Assembly: GCA_017654935.2 (NCBI GenBank)
Contig: CM065690.1
Span: forward strand, 14,965,673-15,029,672
Direction: 5' to 3'
DNA length: 64,000 nt
Source of the DNA: Phymorhynchus buccinoides
Lineage: Eukaryota > Mollusca > Gastropoda > Neogastropoda > Raphitomidae
This document shows positions 26,104-40,400 of this stretch, piece by piece. A model generated the notes under the pieces. The model was not told the DNA's origin. It saw only the letters and a list, made by a program, of their open reading frames with translations, and made no database searches. Position 1 is the first letter of the stretch. Each line of letters opens with the position of its first letter. Position numbers and translations under genes: made by a program.

Positions 26104-29100
26104 ATGTACCCTGCCATAGACTCCTGGCTTCGTTATGGTGGAATTATAACTGATGTAATTAATGGGTCCGTTGCGGTCTTTCTCTGCTGGGCAGCTGGCG
26201 GTCAGTGTCACCTTCGTGGCAGAGTCAGCGGCCTGCTCTAAATTTGGAGATCTCACCACTTCAGGTTCTGTGTGAGCACACATAGACACAAAAATAAGAT
26301 GGCAAGTCTTCAAACATACCATATTTTTCAGACTATAAGGCGATACTTTATTCCATGACTGAGACCCCTGCGCCTCATTTGAATTTTTTAAATCTGGCTA
26401 CGCTGCTCTGTCCCACTGGACACTTATACAGCGCTGTGCGTTGCGACAGAAAGAAAAATAAACCAAACTAAAAATCAACACAAAAACAACGGAACTAAAA
26501 ATAGAATTCTCCCCAGCGTTTCATGTCTCAGGTCAGGCCAATCCGGCTACCGTAGCGGCCCCCAGGGACGTACCCCGACCGGCACAGCCCCAACCATCGT
26601 TGTCATTTTTGCTGGGGAGGGAGTTATACAGTTAGAATGACAGAGTGTTGAGCTCCCGCTTAAAAGATACCAAGCAGGGAGCTTATAATATGACTACAGT
26701 GGAACCTCCCTTATAAGACCTTCAAAAATCATCCAACATGAGGTCTTGTAAGGCAGGGGTCTTATAAGGGAGGTCATTTTAATACTTACAAATAAGGGCA
26801 ATTTATGTCTCAGGGAAGTAGGTCTTATGTGGGAGGGAGCCTTATAGATGGGAGGTCTTATAAGGGAGGTTCCACTGTACTAAAATAGTAAGAAAATATA
26901 ATAACAGAATCTGAATTTTGCGTAAAATTTGGGGGGTGCGCCCTATAGTCTGAAAAATACGGTACTCTGTTTTTACGATGAGACACACAGACAGACAGAC
27001 AGACAGAGAGAGTGAGAGATCCTCCATTCCCTGGTCATTCTTTGTCTTCTTCTTCTTCTTCTCCTGCATTCCCAGGCCATATGGCCATAATGTGTCCGGT
27101 GTTTGGATCTCCCCATTGCATACAGCTCAAAGAAAAAAAACGTTATTTGGAAGATTTTTTTTATTTTTTAAAGGAGATGGGCCAATAAGTCAGAAAGATA
27201 GCAGAAAACAGAAAGCAAAAAAACAAAGGCACAGTCAGAGAGAGTGACAGATTAGAGGAAGTTACTATAGTACAGAACTTCCAGAAGGTGGAGGAACTAT
27301 TTGTAATGAAAGACCCCCCCCCCAGGTATCCCCGTCACTCTTGGAGTGGTCAGGGTCGTCCAGCTCCCCGTATGGAGGCCCGAGGCATCCACCCACTGCC
27401 ACAGAGTGGATCATAATTTGTGAAGGTATCTCCACCCAGAAACAAATTTCAGCCCCAGATTTTCGGAATAGCAGTTTGCCTCCTCTGATCTCAGGAGGTC
27501 ATGGTCAGACGCTAAGTGTAGAGTGGCAAAGTGGTAGCGCGTTCGCCTTGTGTCAAGTAAACCCGAGTTCGAGCCTGGGTACAGGGGATTTTTCCTCTCA
27601 CTCTGCACTAGGCCTTACGGTCTGAACGTGGAGTCTTTCGGATGGGACGATAAACCGAGGTCCTGTGTGCCCATGCACTTAGCACACATTAAACCCAGTG
27701 GCAATGAAAAAAATGTCATTTGGTCCAAATTTAACACTAACACACACACACACCCTCTCCCTTCCTTCCTCACCAGTCACACAAAAATCGCATGCAAAAA
27801 AAGAAGAAAAAAAAGGGTGGCGCGCCTCTGGCTGCGACGCACTCTCCAGGTGGGAGCAACCCGAATTTCACAGAGTCGCCTCTGTGACTATAAAGTACTT
27901 AATGCCTAATAATAATGTTATAATTATATCGCATGTCAAAAAGTGCACACCAGCTTTCCTTCACATAATCTCACATGGATACTTGAACTAAGAACATCAC
28001 AACACTACATTTAAGGTGACACACTGCATGTTCGGAGGGGAATTATTGTTTATTTTTGTTTCTCAGGAACTAATAAAGATATTTACATGAAATTTTGCAC
28101 ACTGATACAACGCATTACTCTGTCAATTTTAAGACTCTATGTGATGGCATTATGAAAGTATGGAGTCCAACTAAAAACAATTCATATGATGTTTTATCCC
28201 CTCAACAGCACTGGATTGAAGCACTGCATAGTGATGCTGATCATTTGTCCACTTTCCTTAGACATCAAAGAGTGCAACTAACACAAAATTCAGCATCTCT
28301 GAGTAGCTAACTTGCATTCTTTGTCTCAAGTAAGATCAAGTGAATTTTCACTATTGTTTGATGAAACAAAGAATGCGGGTTAAGAACTGAGAGATGCTGA
28401 ATTTTGTGTTAGTTGCACTCTTTGATGTCTAAGGAAAGTGGACAAATGATCAGCATCACTATGCAGTGCTTCAATCCAGTGCTGTTGAGGGGATAAAACA
28501 TCATATGAATTGTTTTTAGTTGGACTCCATACTTTCATAATGCCATCACATAGAGTCTTCAAAGTTGGCTTAAAATGGACAGAGTAATGCATTGTATCAG
28601 TGTGCAAAATTTCATGTAAATATCTTTATTAGTTCCTGAGAAACAAAAATAAACAAACATTCTCCTCCGAACGCGCAGTGTGTCACCTTAACACAACAAG
28701 ATGAAGATGAGTAGGGGATTTTTCGCATGAAAGGAAACTAACAAATTCTATATGTGTTTATCAGGGGCGGATCAGTTATTTAAGAAGGGGGTGGTTCCAA
28801 TGGGTTTGTTGCGGGGGTCTGAGGGCCAAGCCCCCCAAAAAGTGACGACAATTTGAATGTAAAAAAAGCAATGAAGGCCTCTCCTGGGAGGGAGATTAAG
28901 CCGAAACAAGAGGTTTGTGGATTCACTTCTCTTTTTTTTCTTTCTTTTTCCTAGATTTACTTTTGTTTAGGGGAGTAGGGGGAGGGTTCCGGAACCCCCG
29001 GCAACCCCCCTCAAACCCGCCTACGCTTATCTGCATGCGTGTGAACAGAATATAAAGTGCTTGATCATCTTGTGATGAATAAAGTGGCCCATTGAGGAAA

Positions 29101-31450
29101 TAATGCAAGCGTTTATCTTTTAAGCATGATGTAATCTTGGAGAGAAAAAACTCTGCGTGATGGGAAAAGTCATGGACGTCATCGCAGAGCGACAGTCGAA
29201 CATCATCACAAAAATAGTTTATAAAATAATTAAAAGTTGTTAACTAATGGTCGACTTATGGCGATTTTTATCACGCCAGAGGGCAGTCAATGCACTAGGG
29301 GCTTATCACGCGATTTTCTTAGTTGGGCGTAGTGAGAGAGAGAGAGAGATGGTGGGACACCTCCCTCTGTCTCTCTCTTTCTTTATCCCCAACTAAGAAT
29401 ATAGAGAGAATTAGCCCCACACGAGCGTCATGCCCTCTGGCGTGAAAAAAATCCCACTAAGTCTCTCATTCAAGTCGTTCCGGCCATATATGTCCGGAAT
29501 TAATAGATAGCTGTCAATTTTATGCATTTGCTTCAAAGGAAGTAAATCTGTGTGTGCATACTTTGGATCACTTCTAAACTCGCTTTGCTCCCTTAGACCA
29601 CAATTTTGCCCCTGACTTTGCTTTTGTAGTGGTTCGTTGTGGGGAAACGAATCGGTGTAGAGAGTTTTTCTATATAAAGTCTGTATATAAAAAAAGTCTG
29701 ATCTACCACTTCCCTATGTCAAAACCTGAAGTAAAAACCTGTAATCTTCTTTCATTTCTCCTTTTGTTTATGCATGTTTTGTTTGTGAGCATGGCTGGAG
29801 TGATTTGTGAGTTTTTGTAATAATTCAAAATCGTTGCGATGCGAATGAGTTAAACTGACTCACGTGTAGGGTTGGTTACTTTGGTGCCTGTCGTTGGTTG
29901 GGTGGCAGGTTCGGCAACAGGGGTGAAGGGAAACACGCTGACCTTGTAGCTCCAGTAGCTGAGCAGTCCTGTGATGAGGTGCTGCTGGTTCGCGTAACCT
30001 GAAACCATGGGATAATTATTATCAAACCTGCCAACCCAGAGTTTTCAGTTGGAGTATTGTGAATTCCTTTGTGACATGTATAACAATAGGCCTATCCTTA
30101 CCTGACAAAATTTGAGAAAATAGGCTGATGCTTTTTAGTGCCATGGGTGTTAAACCATGTTGGTGCAGAAATGCGACATTGGCGGTGAAAGGGTAAATAA
30201 AAGTTCTTAGAATTTGTAACAACATCAATATTAAGTCAATGGACTATCTAAAGATAGTCCGTTTTGACTCTAAGCCATCAAGACAAAATTGTCTTCATCA
30301 CCTTCTTCTAGAATGTTAGACAAACACTGACAAGCAGATTGCATCAGAGAAAGAACTGAATGAAATTTGAAATATCTACGGCTTTTTTTATGCGGGCGTT
30401 CGCCTTTTATGAACACTGACAAACAAAAAGGATGTGCGCATTTAAAAAACCTTTGGTACAGAAACTCTCATCCGAATTTTTAAAAAAAAATGGAAGTAAA
30501 GAAATATGAAGGGAATGTGAACGGTACATTACACTTGGAAATTTATCTGCAATCTCCCTGAACGGTTGGTTTAATGTCTAATAGGAATTGTTCGGAAATA
30601 ATTGAGGGGAGTAATTTCATGGTGTGTGGGAGTGATCTTGCCTAATTCAATCGGTCAAACAGGGGAAGTCACTCTACCATCAGCTCTCGTAGCCTATCAA
30701 CTCGTGTGTTTGAGAGCAGACATACAGCACTTAGAACACTGTGCGTCATTCTAAAAAATGATGTCATTTATATTTTTACGTCACATTTTACAAGTTTTAT
30801 CAGTTTATGGCCACTGGCCACCCCTAATTTTTTTATAAAAAAATGTTTGCAAGTCGCTGACTCGCATCCTGCGGTTTCATGCTTCAACGCCATTGTTGCT
30901 ATGGTATGTGACCAAGTAATAGAGGTAAACAACTCTAATTTTCACAAAGTGCTCTCCCCTAGTTTGTTTTATTAGGCGTAGCTTTTTATAGACAAAATAT
31001 CTGCAATCCCATCCCATTGTTTCTTGATATAAGTGAATGGGGTTTCTGTACAAAACTTGCAGATGGTGGACCTACCGTATTCTTCAGACTATAAGGCGAT
31101 AACTTTTTGTTCTCCCTAGACTCAGTCCGCTGCACCCTATAATATGACTAATAAAATACAGTGGAACCTCCCTTATAAGACCTCCCATTATAAGACTCCC
31201 TCCCACATAAGACCTACTTCTCTGAGACATTGCCCTTCATTGTAAGTATTAAAATTACCTCCCTTATAAGACCCCTCCATATAAGACCTCATTTTGGATG
31301 ATTTTTGAAGGTCTTATAAGGGAGGTTCCACTGTAGTAACAAAGAATATAATAACAAAATCTGAAATTTGGGTAAAATATCGGGGGGGAGGGATGCCCCT
31401 TATAGTCCAAAAAATAGGGTAATGTGACAGTCCCTAAGAAAGAGAAAGAG

Positions 31451-31486
<36 letters not shown>

Positions 31487-32737
31487 CAAGGAGAGAAAGA
31501 AACAGGAAGAATACACAATAGCATAATAAAGAAGAATATACTGATCTTCAAGTAGCGCTAAAGAGGCCTGGAAGCGTGTGATATAAAACAATGTCTTCAC
31601 ATATCATTTGCGTATATTAACCCATAGGCTTAGTGTAAACGCGTGTAAGAATACACCGTTGCTATTAGAAACTTGACATATCATTATCATTCTCACACAT
31701 CAAGGTACACTTGCATGCGACTATCTGCAGTACTCAAGCCATATTTTCTTTATTTGCATCAAGTGATGTTTAGTAAAACAAAAAGCCCAAACACACATAC
31801 TCCTAACCCTGTGCCTTAACCCGATAAATGCAAAAGGTTGTTTCTGATGAACATTTTATATTGACATTTTTTGGTGAAGAATAACTTTTAGTGAAATTGC
31901 AAATGATAAAAATAGCGGCTGACAACCACATACTCAAGTTAGTGTCACTGCCAATAGCGCCTTCTGAGCAGGATACAAAAAAACGTCATCTTAGTGAACT
32001 TACGCAATCACTGAAATTACATCATCATTGAAAGTTCGTCATTGGCGAAATGACAATAACTATGGCCTGTGATTGCAGTGTAAAAATAATATGTCATTGT
32101 AAAGGCTATTTTTTTATACAGCAAATTCCAGTAGCTTCCAGTAGTGTTTCGATTAATAATCCGTTTCCTTTCATAATGTATCAATGTGCAAGATCAAAAT
32201 TGCTCATGACTTTCTAACTTGGAGAACTATATTATTTGTGGATGAGTGGGATTTTCTTGCTATGGTGAAGTGGTTAGTATTATTTAAGATCTGCATGCAT
32301 GGCGTCTCACTTCTTCGTTGCGTGTTTGATTATCATCTGAAAGAGGTAAAATATCGGTATATATCCGTTATTAGGATTTGCGAGTGTGATATTGCTTTTA
32401 TCCTTTCTCGAGTGGCTTGCTGTTTATCACACGAGGTCGTATTGGTATTGTACAATGTCTGATGCTAACCAGTGACAATAAAGCGGCACATGGTTGTTAG
32501 ACGTCAGGCTTTCACACACACACACAATTTCTGACGCTGACCAGAGACTTATAGCTGCCTTTGTGCACATAGTTCTTGGAGGTCAGGCTGTCTCCTTTCC
32601 CCATGCGCACACGCATACACACACACGCACCCACACACTTTCTAATGCTGACCAGAGACATTATAGCTGCCTTTGTGCACATAGTTGTCAGAGGTCAGGC
32701 TTTTTCTCTTCTGCATGTGCGCACGCATACGCATACG

Positions 32738-32787
<50 letters not shown>

Positions 32788-33257
32788 GTCTGACACTGAC
32801 CAGAGACATTATAGCTGCCTTTATCCATAGTTATCGGAGGTCAAGCTTTCTCTCTTCCGCATGCGCACATGCATACACACACACACACACACACTTTCTG
32901 ACGCTGACCAGAGACATTATAGCTGCCTTTATCCACATAGTTGTCGGAGGTCGGGCCTTCTCTCTTCTGCATGGGCACGCGCGCACACACGCACCCACAC
33001 ACACACCCACACGATTCCTGACACTGACCAGAGACATGATGGCTGCCGTTGTGCACATAGTTGTTGGAGGTGAGGCTTTCTCTCTCCTGCCAGGACACCA
33101 GGTAGGTGGTGGGGCCCGTTCTCTCCCTTGGCGTCCAGTTCACCTGGATGGTGTTGTCTTCGGGAGTGCTCAGGGCTATGCCTTGAAGTGCAAGAGCAGC
33201 TGAAAGAAAACACCAAGCACACACGTTCTATCCACCTCTTAAATTCATGATTCATAT

Positions 33258-33317
<60 letters not shown>

Positions 33318-33475
33318 CCTTATTCCATCTCATTCTGATTTAATGTTAACAGCTATCTGACTGCAGTAATTGTAATGTGTGGAGATACTATTATCGTGTG
33401 TATTGATTGTTGATGACGAGATGTATTCCAAATTTTGTTATTTGATTGACTGCTGTAAGTTAATAATGGTTATTG

Positions 33476-33519
<44 letters not shown>

Positions 33520-34429
33520 ATTTAAATGTGCACATTTCTAAGTTGATGTAATGAATGTTAATGATAATTATTTGGTTGGTATAATTGTTTCACACGTTTG
33601 ATTAACGTTCTTTGAGTTATGTTGTATCTCTGTCATGTTGTTGCACCTAACCTGAATTTCTCTTTGGGAGATATTAAAGTATACTTGAACTTGAACTTGA
33701 AGTTCAAGTATACATTAACCCTTTCACTGCCAGCCATATTTCAGCCATAAATGTCCATTAAATTTACCTGGGTAGAGAACAAAATCCGTCTGCAGTATTG
33801 GGGATTCTTCTGTGACATATATATATACCCTTACTTCCCAAAACTAAGACAATAGGGTCTTTGGATAATAGACCACAATTTGATGCCTTTTAGTGACATA
33901 GGTGTTCAATCGCTGTGGTACTAAAATGCGATTTTGGCGGTGAAAGGGTTAATATCTCCAAAAGAGAAATTTAGGATAGGTGCAACAATATGACAGAGGT
34001 ACAACATAACTGAAAGAACATTAATCAAACGTGTGAAACAAAATTATACCAACCAAATAATTACCATTAAAATTCATTACATCAACTTAGAAATGTGCAC
34101 ATTTAGAGAGAATAGAATTGAATTGAATTGAATTGAACCTTTATTTTACAACGGTAAAATTATTGGCATACAGTAGCCATTTTTCATACTTGCCGTTAAC
34201 ATACACAAACAAATAGATGAAACGTTAAAGCGAACTGATACTAATAAAATAAAAAATATATAGTCTTAAAACACATAATCATATGAAAGTACGTTAATAA
34301 ACAGATGAACACACACAAAATGAAGCATAATCATCCATAGTAAAAAAAAAAAGAAGAAAAGAATTAAGCAATAGAGCATATGACAACAATATTAAAATCA
34401 TTGCATGCATAGCAAACACTATTATGAGA

Positions 34430-34482
<53 letters not shown>

Positions 34483-37400
34483 ATAACCATTATTAACTTA
34501 CAGCAGTCAATCAAATAACAAAATTTGGAACACATCTCATCAACAATCAGAAACACATGATAATAGGATATTCTTAGCTCGACCGCATCCTTCCGCATAA
34601 ATATTTTGATATGTGACATCGTCATTGAGGACGAATCACCTAATTGTCAGCTTGACAAATTCAATTCAAGGGAAGTAAAGTTTGGTCATTTTATACATCT
34701 TACTTTGCAGTGGTTTGTAGTGGAGAAACCAATTTAACCCTTTCACCACCAAAGTAGCGTTTTATCACCACAGTGATTTAACACCTATGTCACTAAAAAG
34801 CATCAAATTGGGGCCTATTATCCAAAGACCCTATTGTCTTAGTTTTGGGATGTAAGAATAGACCTTATTTTATAATATATGTCACAGAAGAATCCCCAAT
34901 ACTGCAGATGGATTTTGTTCTCTACCCGGGTAGTTTTAATGGAAATTTGTGGCTGACATATGGCTGGAGGTAAAAGGGTTAATAATAATAATAATAATAA
35001 TAAAGAAAGCTTTATAGCGCACATTCCAGGCTATCTGCTCATGGCGCTATACAAAAACAAACAAACAACAAAACCAACCCATTTAACCAAATCACATCAA
35101 TACCCATGCTCACACGCACACAAGCACACACACTGACGAACACAGCATATCATTTACATGCGCATGCACACATACATACATACGTATGTACGTGCGTACA
35201 TGCGTACATACATACATACATACATACACAAACACACATACTTATGCCTACACACGCACGAGCACACGCGCACACATGCATTTCTGTAAAATGTCCTATT
35301 ACACACACAAAATCTGAATTGCCTTTTCTCTATTGCTATACCTGAAGTAAAAACCTGTAATCCTTTTTCATTTATGACTACAGTGGAACCTCCCTAATAA
35401 GATCTCCCATTATAAGACTCCCTCCCACATAAGACCTACTTCTCTGAGACATTGCCCTTCTTTGCAAGTATTAATATTACCTCCCTTATAAGACCCCTCC
35501 CTTATAGGACCCCTCCCTTATAAAACCTCATTTTGGATGATTTTTGAAGGTCTGATAAGGGAGGTACCACTGTATTTGTATGACAGGCAATGTTCAGACC
35601 TGCCACATTCTGAGAATAAAAAAGTCTGAAGGAGCGAGAATCTAGGGGCTGGCACTGGCCCCCCAGTAAAATCCATTGCCACTTCGAAATGTGCGGCCTT
35701 CTCTTTTGTTCTTCAAACATGCAGTCGTTTTTGTCAGTTTGAGATCCATTTTAGAGTAAGAAATATTGACCATTGTCAATTTGAGATCCATTTTAGAGAA
35801 AGAAATATTGACCAATCTACAATATTTGTTGGTCATTTAGCCTGAGATAGGCCTATGCTTCGTGTAGCCCCTCACTGTCTCATGCTGACCCTTAGATGTC
35901 CATTAGCTGGTGCTTTGAATGCATGCTCTTTGTTGTGAAATTGAGTGGAAAATGTATACAAGACAGATCTTAAAATATAGGAGCTGGGGAGGTTGCAAGA
36001 GGAGCTAGGAGCAATGCTCAACATATCTGAGCTGCTCCTCTGAAATCGGAGCAAGTGGCAGGTCTGAATGTTCAATCGTTCGCTAATCAACAGAAGTTGC
36101 TTTGTAATCGCCTGTGGCAAGCTCCTGGAACACAATGAAAGACTTTAACCCTTTTGCCGCCAGCCATTCTTCAGCCAATTTTTTTTAGTGCGTTTTACCT
36201 GGATAAAGAAAAGTTAGCGTCTGCAATACTATGAATCTGCCTATGACATGTATCAAATAAAGCCTTTCCTTATCTCCCCAAATGAACAAAATTAGGTCAT
36301 TGGATAACAGTGGCTAATTTCAAGCCTTTTAGTGACATGGGTGTTCAATCAGTGTGGTGCAAAAATGCGACATCGGCAGTGAAAGGGTTGAAAGAGTTGT
36401 GGAAATGTAAAGGTTTCCGTAGTCATGGTAAATAGTTGGCTTATTTGCGATTGGTGCTGCTCTCTTGAGGTTAATTCCATCTTTTCTTCTCTAAATCCTA
36501 GTAAATTAGACCTTTGAGCAAGTAATAAACTTTAACAAACAAAACTATTCTTTGAGTGTTTCAGAAGTTTGCTTTTCTGCCTACTGTGACCTTCTCTTTG
36601 ACAAACAACAGACTTACTGATTCACTTCTCTTCAAATCCTACATTTTTTTTAACAATTCCAACAGATGGACTTTTAAAAGAGCCACGGAAAAAGGTTTTC
36701 CGTAATTGTGGCGAATAGTTGGCTTATTTGCGATTGGTGCAACTCACTTGATATGAGGTTAATTTACAATACATCTTTTTTTTTCTCTAAATCCTAGTAA
36801 ATCAGACCTTTGAGCAAGTAATAAACTTTAACAAGCAAAAATATCCTTTGAGTGTTGATATCATTTGCCATATTATACGTGTGTAATAAATGTGTGAGTA
36901 AAAAAAAATATTATTAAAAAAATAATTCTTTGAGTGTTTCAGAAGTTTGCTTTTATGCCTACGGTGACCTTCTCTTTGGCAAACAACAGATTTACTGATT
37001 CCCTTCCCCTCTCTTCAAATCCTACATTTTTCAACGATTCCAACAGATGGACACTTTTAAGTCAGCATCATACAATTGAAGCATGGTCTATCGTACTTCA
37101 AGACATCTCTTTGAAAATAACCACACATGCAAAATGGATGGTACATACAGCAAAAACCTGGAGAAAGGGCCGATAGTAAATGAGAGCTGTACTATAAATA
37201 ATATTCTATAGTACCGTATTCTACGGACTATAAGTCGATACTTTTTTCCCCAGACTGAGTTACCTGCACCTTATAACGTAACTGATTCCATGCTGGCCAG
37301 TTGCTTCCCTTTGCAAGCGTTCTGTACTGGCCGATTTGCATAGGTTGCCCAAAAATTATTTTCTAAATAATGGTAACAGATACAAACGTGACATTTTGGC

Positions 37401-40400
37401 AATATGTACACAATATACAGTACTAACACCTGCAACAGTTTCAAAGCATCCACTTGATTAGTTTTGATTTGTGATATTTTTTTAAATAAATGCATGTTTT
37501 GTCAAGCCAGGCACACTCATAATAGCGAAAATATAATTTTAAGGTCCCAAAATAGCCTACAGCCAGCCAGTCAGTGTCGAGAGGCATGAATGAAACGTAG
37601 TAGTAGCCACTTTGAAGCACGCATGACTGTTAACCTATGAACTATGAATTTTTAAAGTTCACATGCGACATCCCGTTACCTTAGTAACGAGGCGTTGTGC
37701 GCATGCCCTGCGACGAGAGCGCAGGTTAGCATAGAAAGAGTTAACAAAATCTGAATTTCGAGTCAAATTTGGTGGGGTGCGCCTTATAATCAGGTGTGCC
37801 TTATAGTCCGTAAAATACAGTATTTGAATATCATGCTACAGCTTATATAGTCTTTCGTGGAAGACAAAGACTCTCGAACAAGGGGGCCCTTGCACCGGCT
37901 CAGGTGCTGCAACCAGAGGGATTGGTTGGCCAATGGGGACCTTCCCCAACGCCAACTCTCGTCCTCAAATCCCTCTGGCCGAGAGAGTGGGGATATACCC
38001 TGGGCAAGCAAGGCATCTCCACTATAAACTAATTCTCGCCCAGACCGCCAGAATAGTATCTGCCCCCCTCTGCTATCTGGCAGTCATTGTCGGAAACGAG
38101 AGACAAGACAACAACAACAGCAAAAAACATCTACTGTATTTTTCAGACAAGGTGCACTCCCCGAATTTAACACAAAGTTTGTCATGAATTTTTATTACTA
38201 AATTATTGCCGTATTTTTCGGACTATCAGGCGATATTTTTGTCTCCAATTTCGACCTATGTGCCTAATAAACGAGGGCACCCTATATAAGTGAACAAAAT
38301 CGTGAGAAGAGAGGCAACGACTGCCGTACTCAGTACAGTCTACTGTGAGTCACAACATCGAAAGTGGTAACGAGTCGCCGATACGGCGAATACTCACGTT
38401 AAAATGCTTCAAAATCCCTGTTATCGTCCGAGATACCGTCCAACAGATGCCACAACCCTTCGTTGGATGTAAAAAGCATCGTTGTAGAGCTTAAAATGAC
38501 ATAATTCTACCAGTTTTCGCGAAGAATTGGCCAAAACGGAAGTTTCGATTATTTGAGAAGGGAGCCAACTCTCGTTTACGAGAACAATAATGGCGGTCGG
38601 TAATCGTTTACAGGACGTGTACGGGCTTCAAACTTCGACTTTCTGTTGCGAGGTGTGTATCGCCTTATAAACGAGGGCACCTTTTACTTGGATTTTGTCA
38701 GATTTTTCTTGAAAATTGCCCTATTCGCCTTATACACAGCAGCGCCTAATGAGCCGAAAAATATGGTAGTCATAGTATAAGGCGCAGCAGGAGTCTGTCA
38801 GTATCGCCTTATAGTCCAAAAAATATGGTTCTTCTTCTTCTTCTGCGTTCCCAGGCCATATGGCCATAATGGGTAAGGTACATATGTGTCCGGTTTTCAG
38901 TTTTCACTGGGCTCTCCCCTGCAGCCAACACATTCTGATTTCGGAGGAACTCAAATGAAGATTTTTTTAGAAAAAAGGCAGGAGAATGGGCCAATAAGTC
39001 AGAAAGATAGTAGATGATAGAAAGCAAAGGGAAAAGGCAGAGTCAAAGAGAGTGGCAGATTAGAGGAAGTTACAAGCACAGAACTTCCAGAAGGTGGGGG
39101 AACTATTTTTTACAAAAGACCCCCCGGTATCCCCACGGGAAGAGACTCGTGGAAGGGGCAGGGTTGTCCAGCTCCCCGTATGGAGGCACGAGGCATCCAC
39201 CCACTGCCCCCCCAAAATACGGTAAATATACCTTCTTGGTTAGTGGTGACCTCTCCATCGGTATTGACGCCTCTGCCTTTCTGGTTGTAGGCGTTCACGC
39301 GGACCGTGTAGGTGACGTCAGGCTGCAGATCTGTCACATTCACTTCTATTGTGTCGGATTCTGAAGCTAACTGACTGTAGTTCTTATCGATGGACATTTC
39401 AGTCGCGCACTCGAACTCCGATACCGAGGGAATCTGCAAACCAAAAAGCATCTCATAAAATCATACTCATCTGAACATGAACTTTTGACAAAGAGAAAAG
39501 CAATATTAAATTTGAATGTTTGTCTACTTTGAACTGCAGAACCACTTACAAAATACTACAAAATATAAGATGGACGTTCACTTTTCGAAAAGAGTATTTG
39601 TCTGAGTATAAGGCGATACTTTTTCCCCCCAGAATGAGACCCTGTGCCTTATAATATGACTAATAATATAGTAAGAAAATCTGAATTTTGTTTCACTTTT
39701 TTTTTTGGGGGGCACGCCTTATAATAAGGTGCGCCTATAATTATTATTGTTAGTAACGCATTTAGTGGTAAGGACAGTTTGAGTATGAGTATCCAGATGC
39801 TAGCTGCCAGGCCTCAGTCTGGGCGCTATCGCTGCACAGGACAGACGCTATTCTGAACCCGCAAATAATCTTTCTTAGCTTCTGCTCTTTGGGCCTATAG
39901 CACATCATACCAGCGTTTAGAAGTGGCGCTGGTGTTGTTTGTGCCAGATGAGCGGTGTTTTTTCGTTGGCACCGTGGTCTTTGGATTCTGCTCTTTGGGC
40001 CTATAGCACATCATACCAGCGCTTAGAAGTGGCGCTGTTGTTTTTTTGTGCGAAATGACCGGTGTTTTTTCGTTGGCACCGTGGTCTTAGTATGATGACC
40101 GGTGATTTTTTGGGCGCCGTGTCTTTGTGTGATGACGCCGTTGTCTTTGTGCTCGAATTGCCTAAAGTATGTTTTCGCACTGTTGTTGTGTTACTGCTTC
40201 ATCTGATGTTATTACGTGATTTCCGCAGATGAGCGATTTTGAGATTTGATTATCTACTGTGTGTGATTAGTATTTTTTCGTCACTGCCTTTGAGATTCAC
40301 GGTTCTGCAACTGCAACATTTGGGCTGTGTTTATATTTGACGTCACTATAGATTGTTACTGTTTTTTAGTGTGTGCAAAGAAGACTGTTTTTATTAACTA

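Noticed and set aside
28095..28607. A 71-75-residue protein encoded twice as a possible gene
   Set aside because: It occurs as mirrored frames in the two arms of a foldback element; kept as part of the element, not called a gene.
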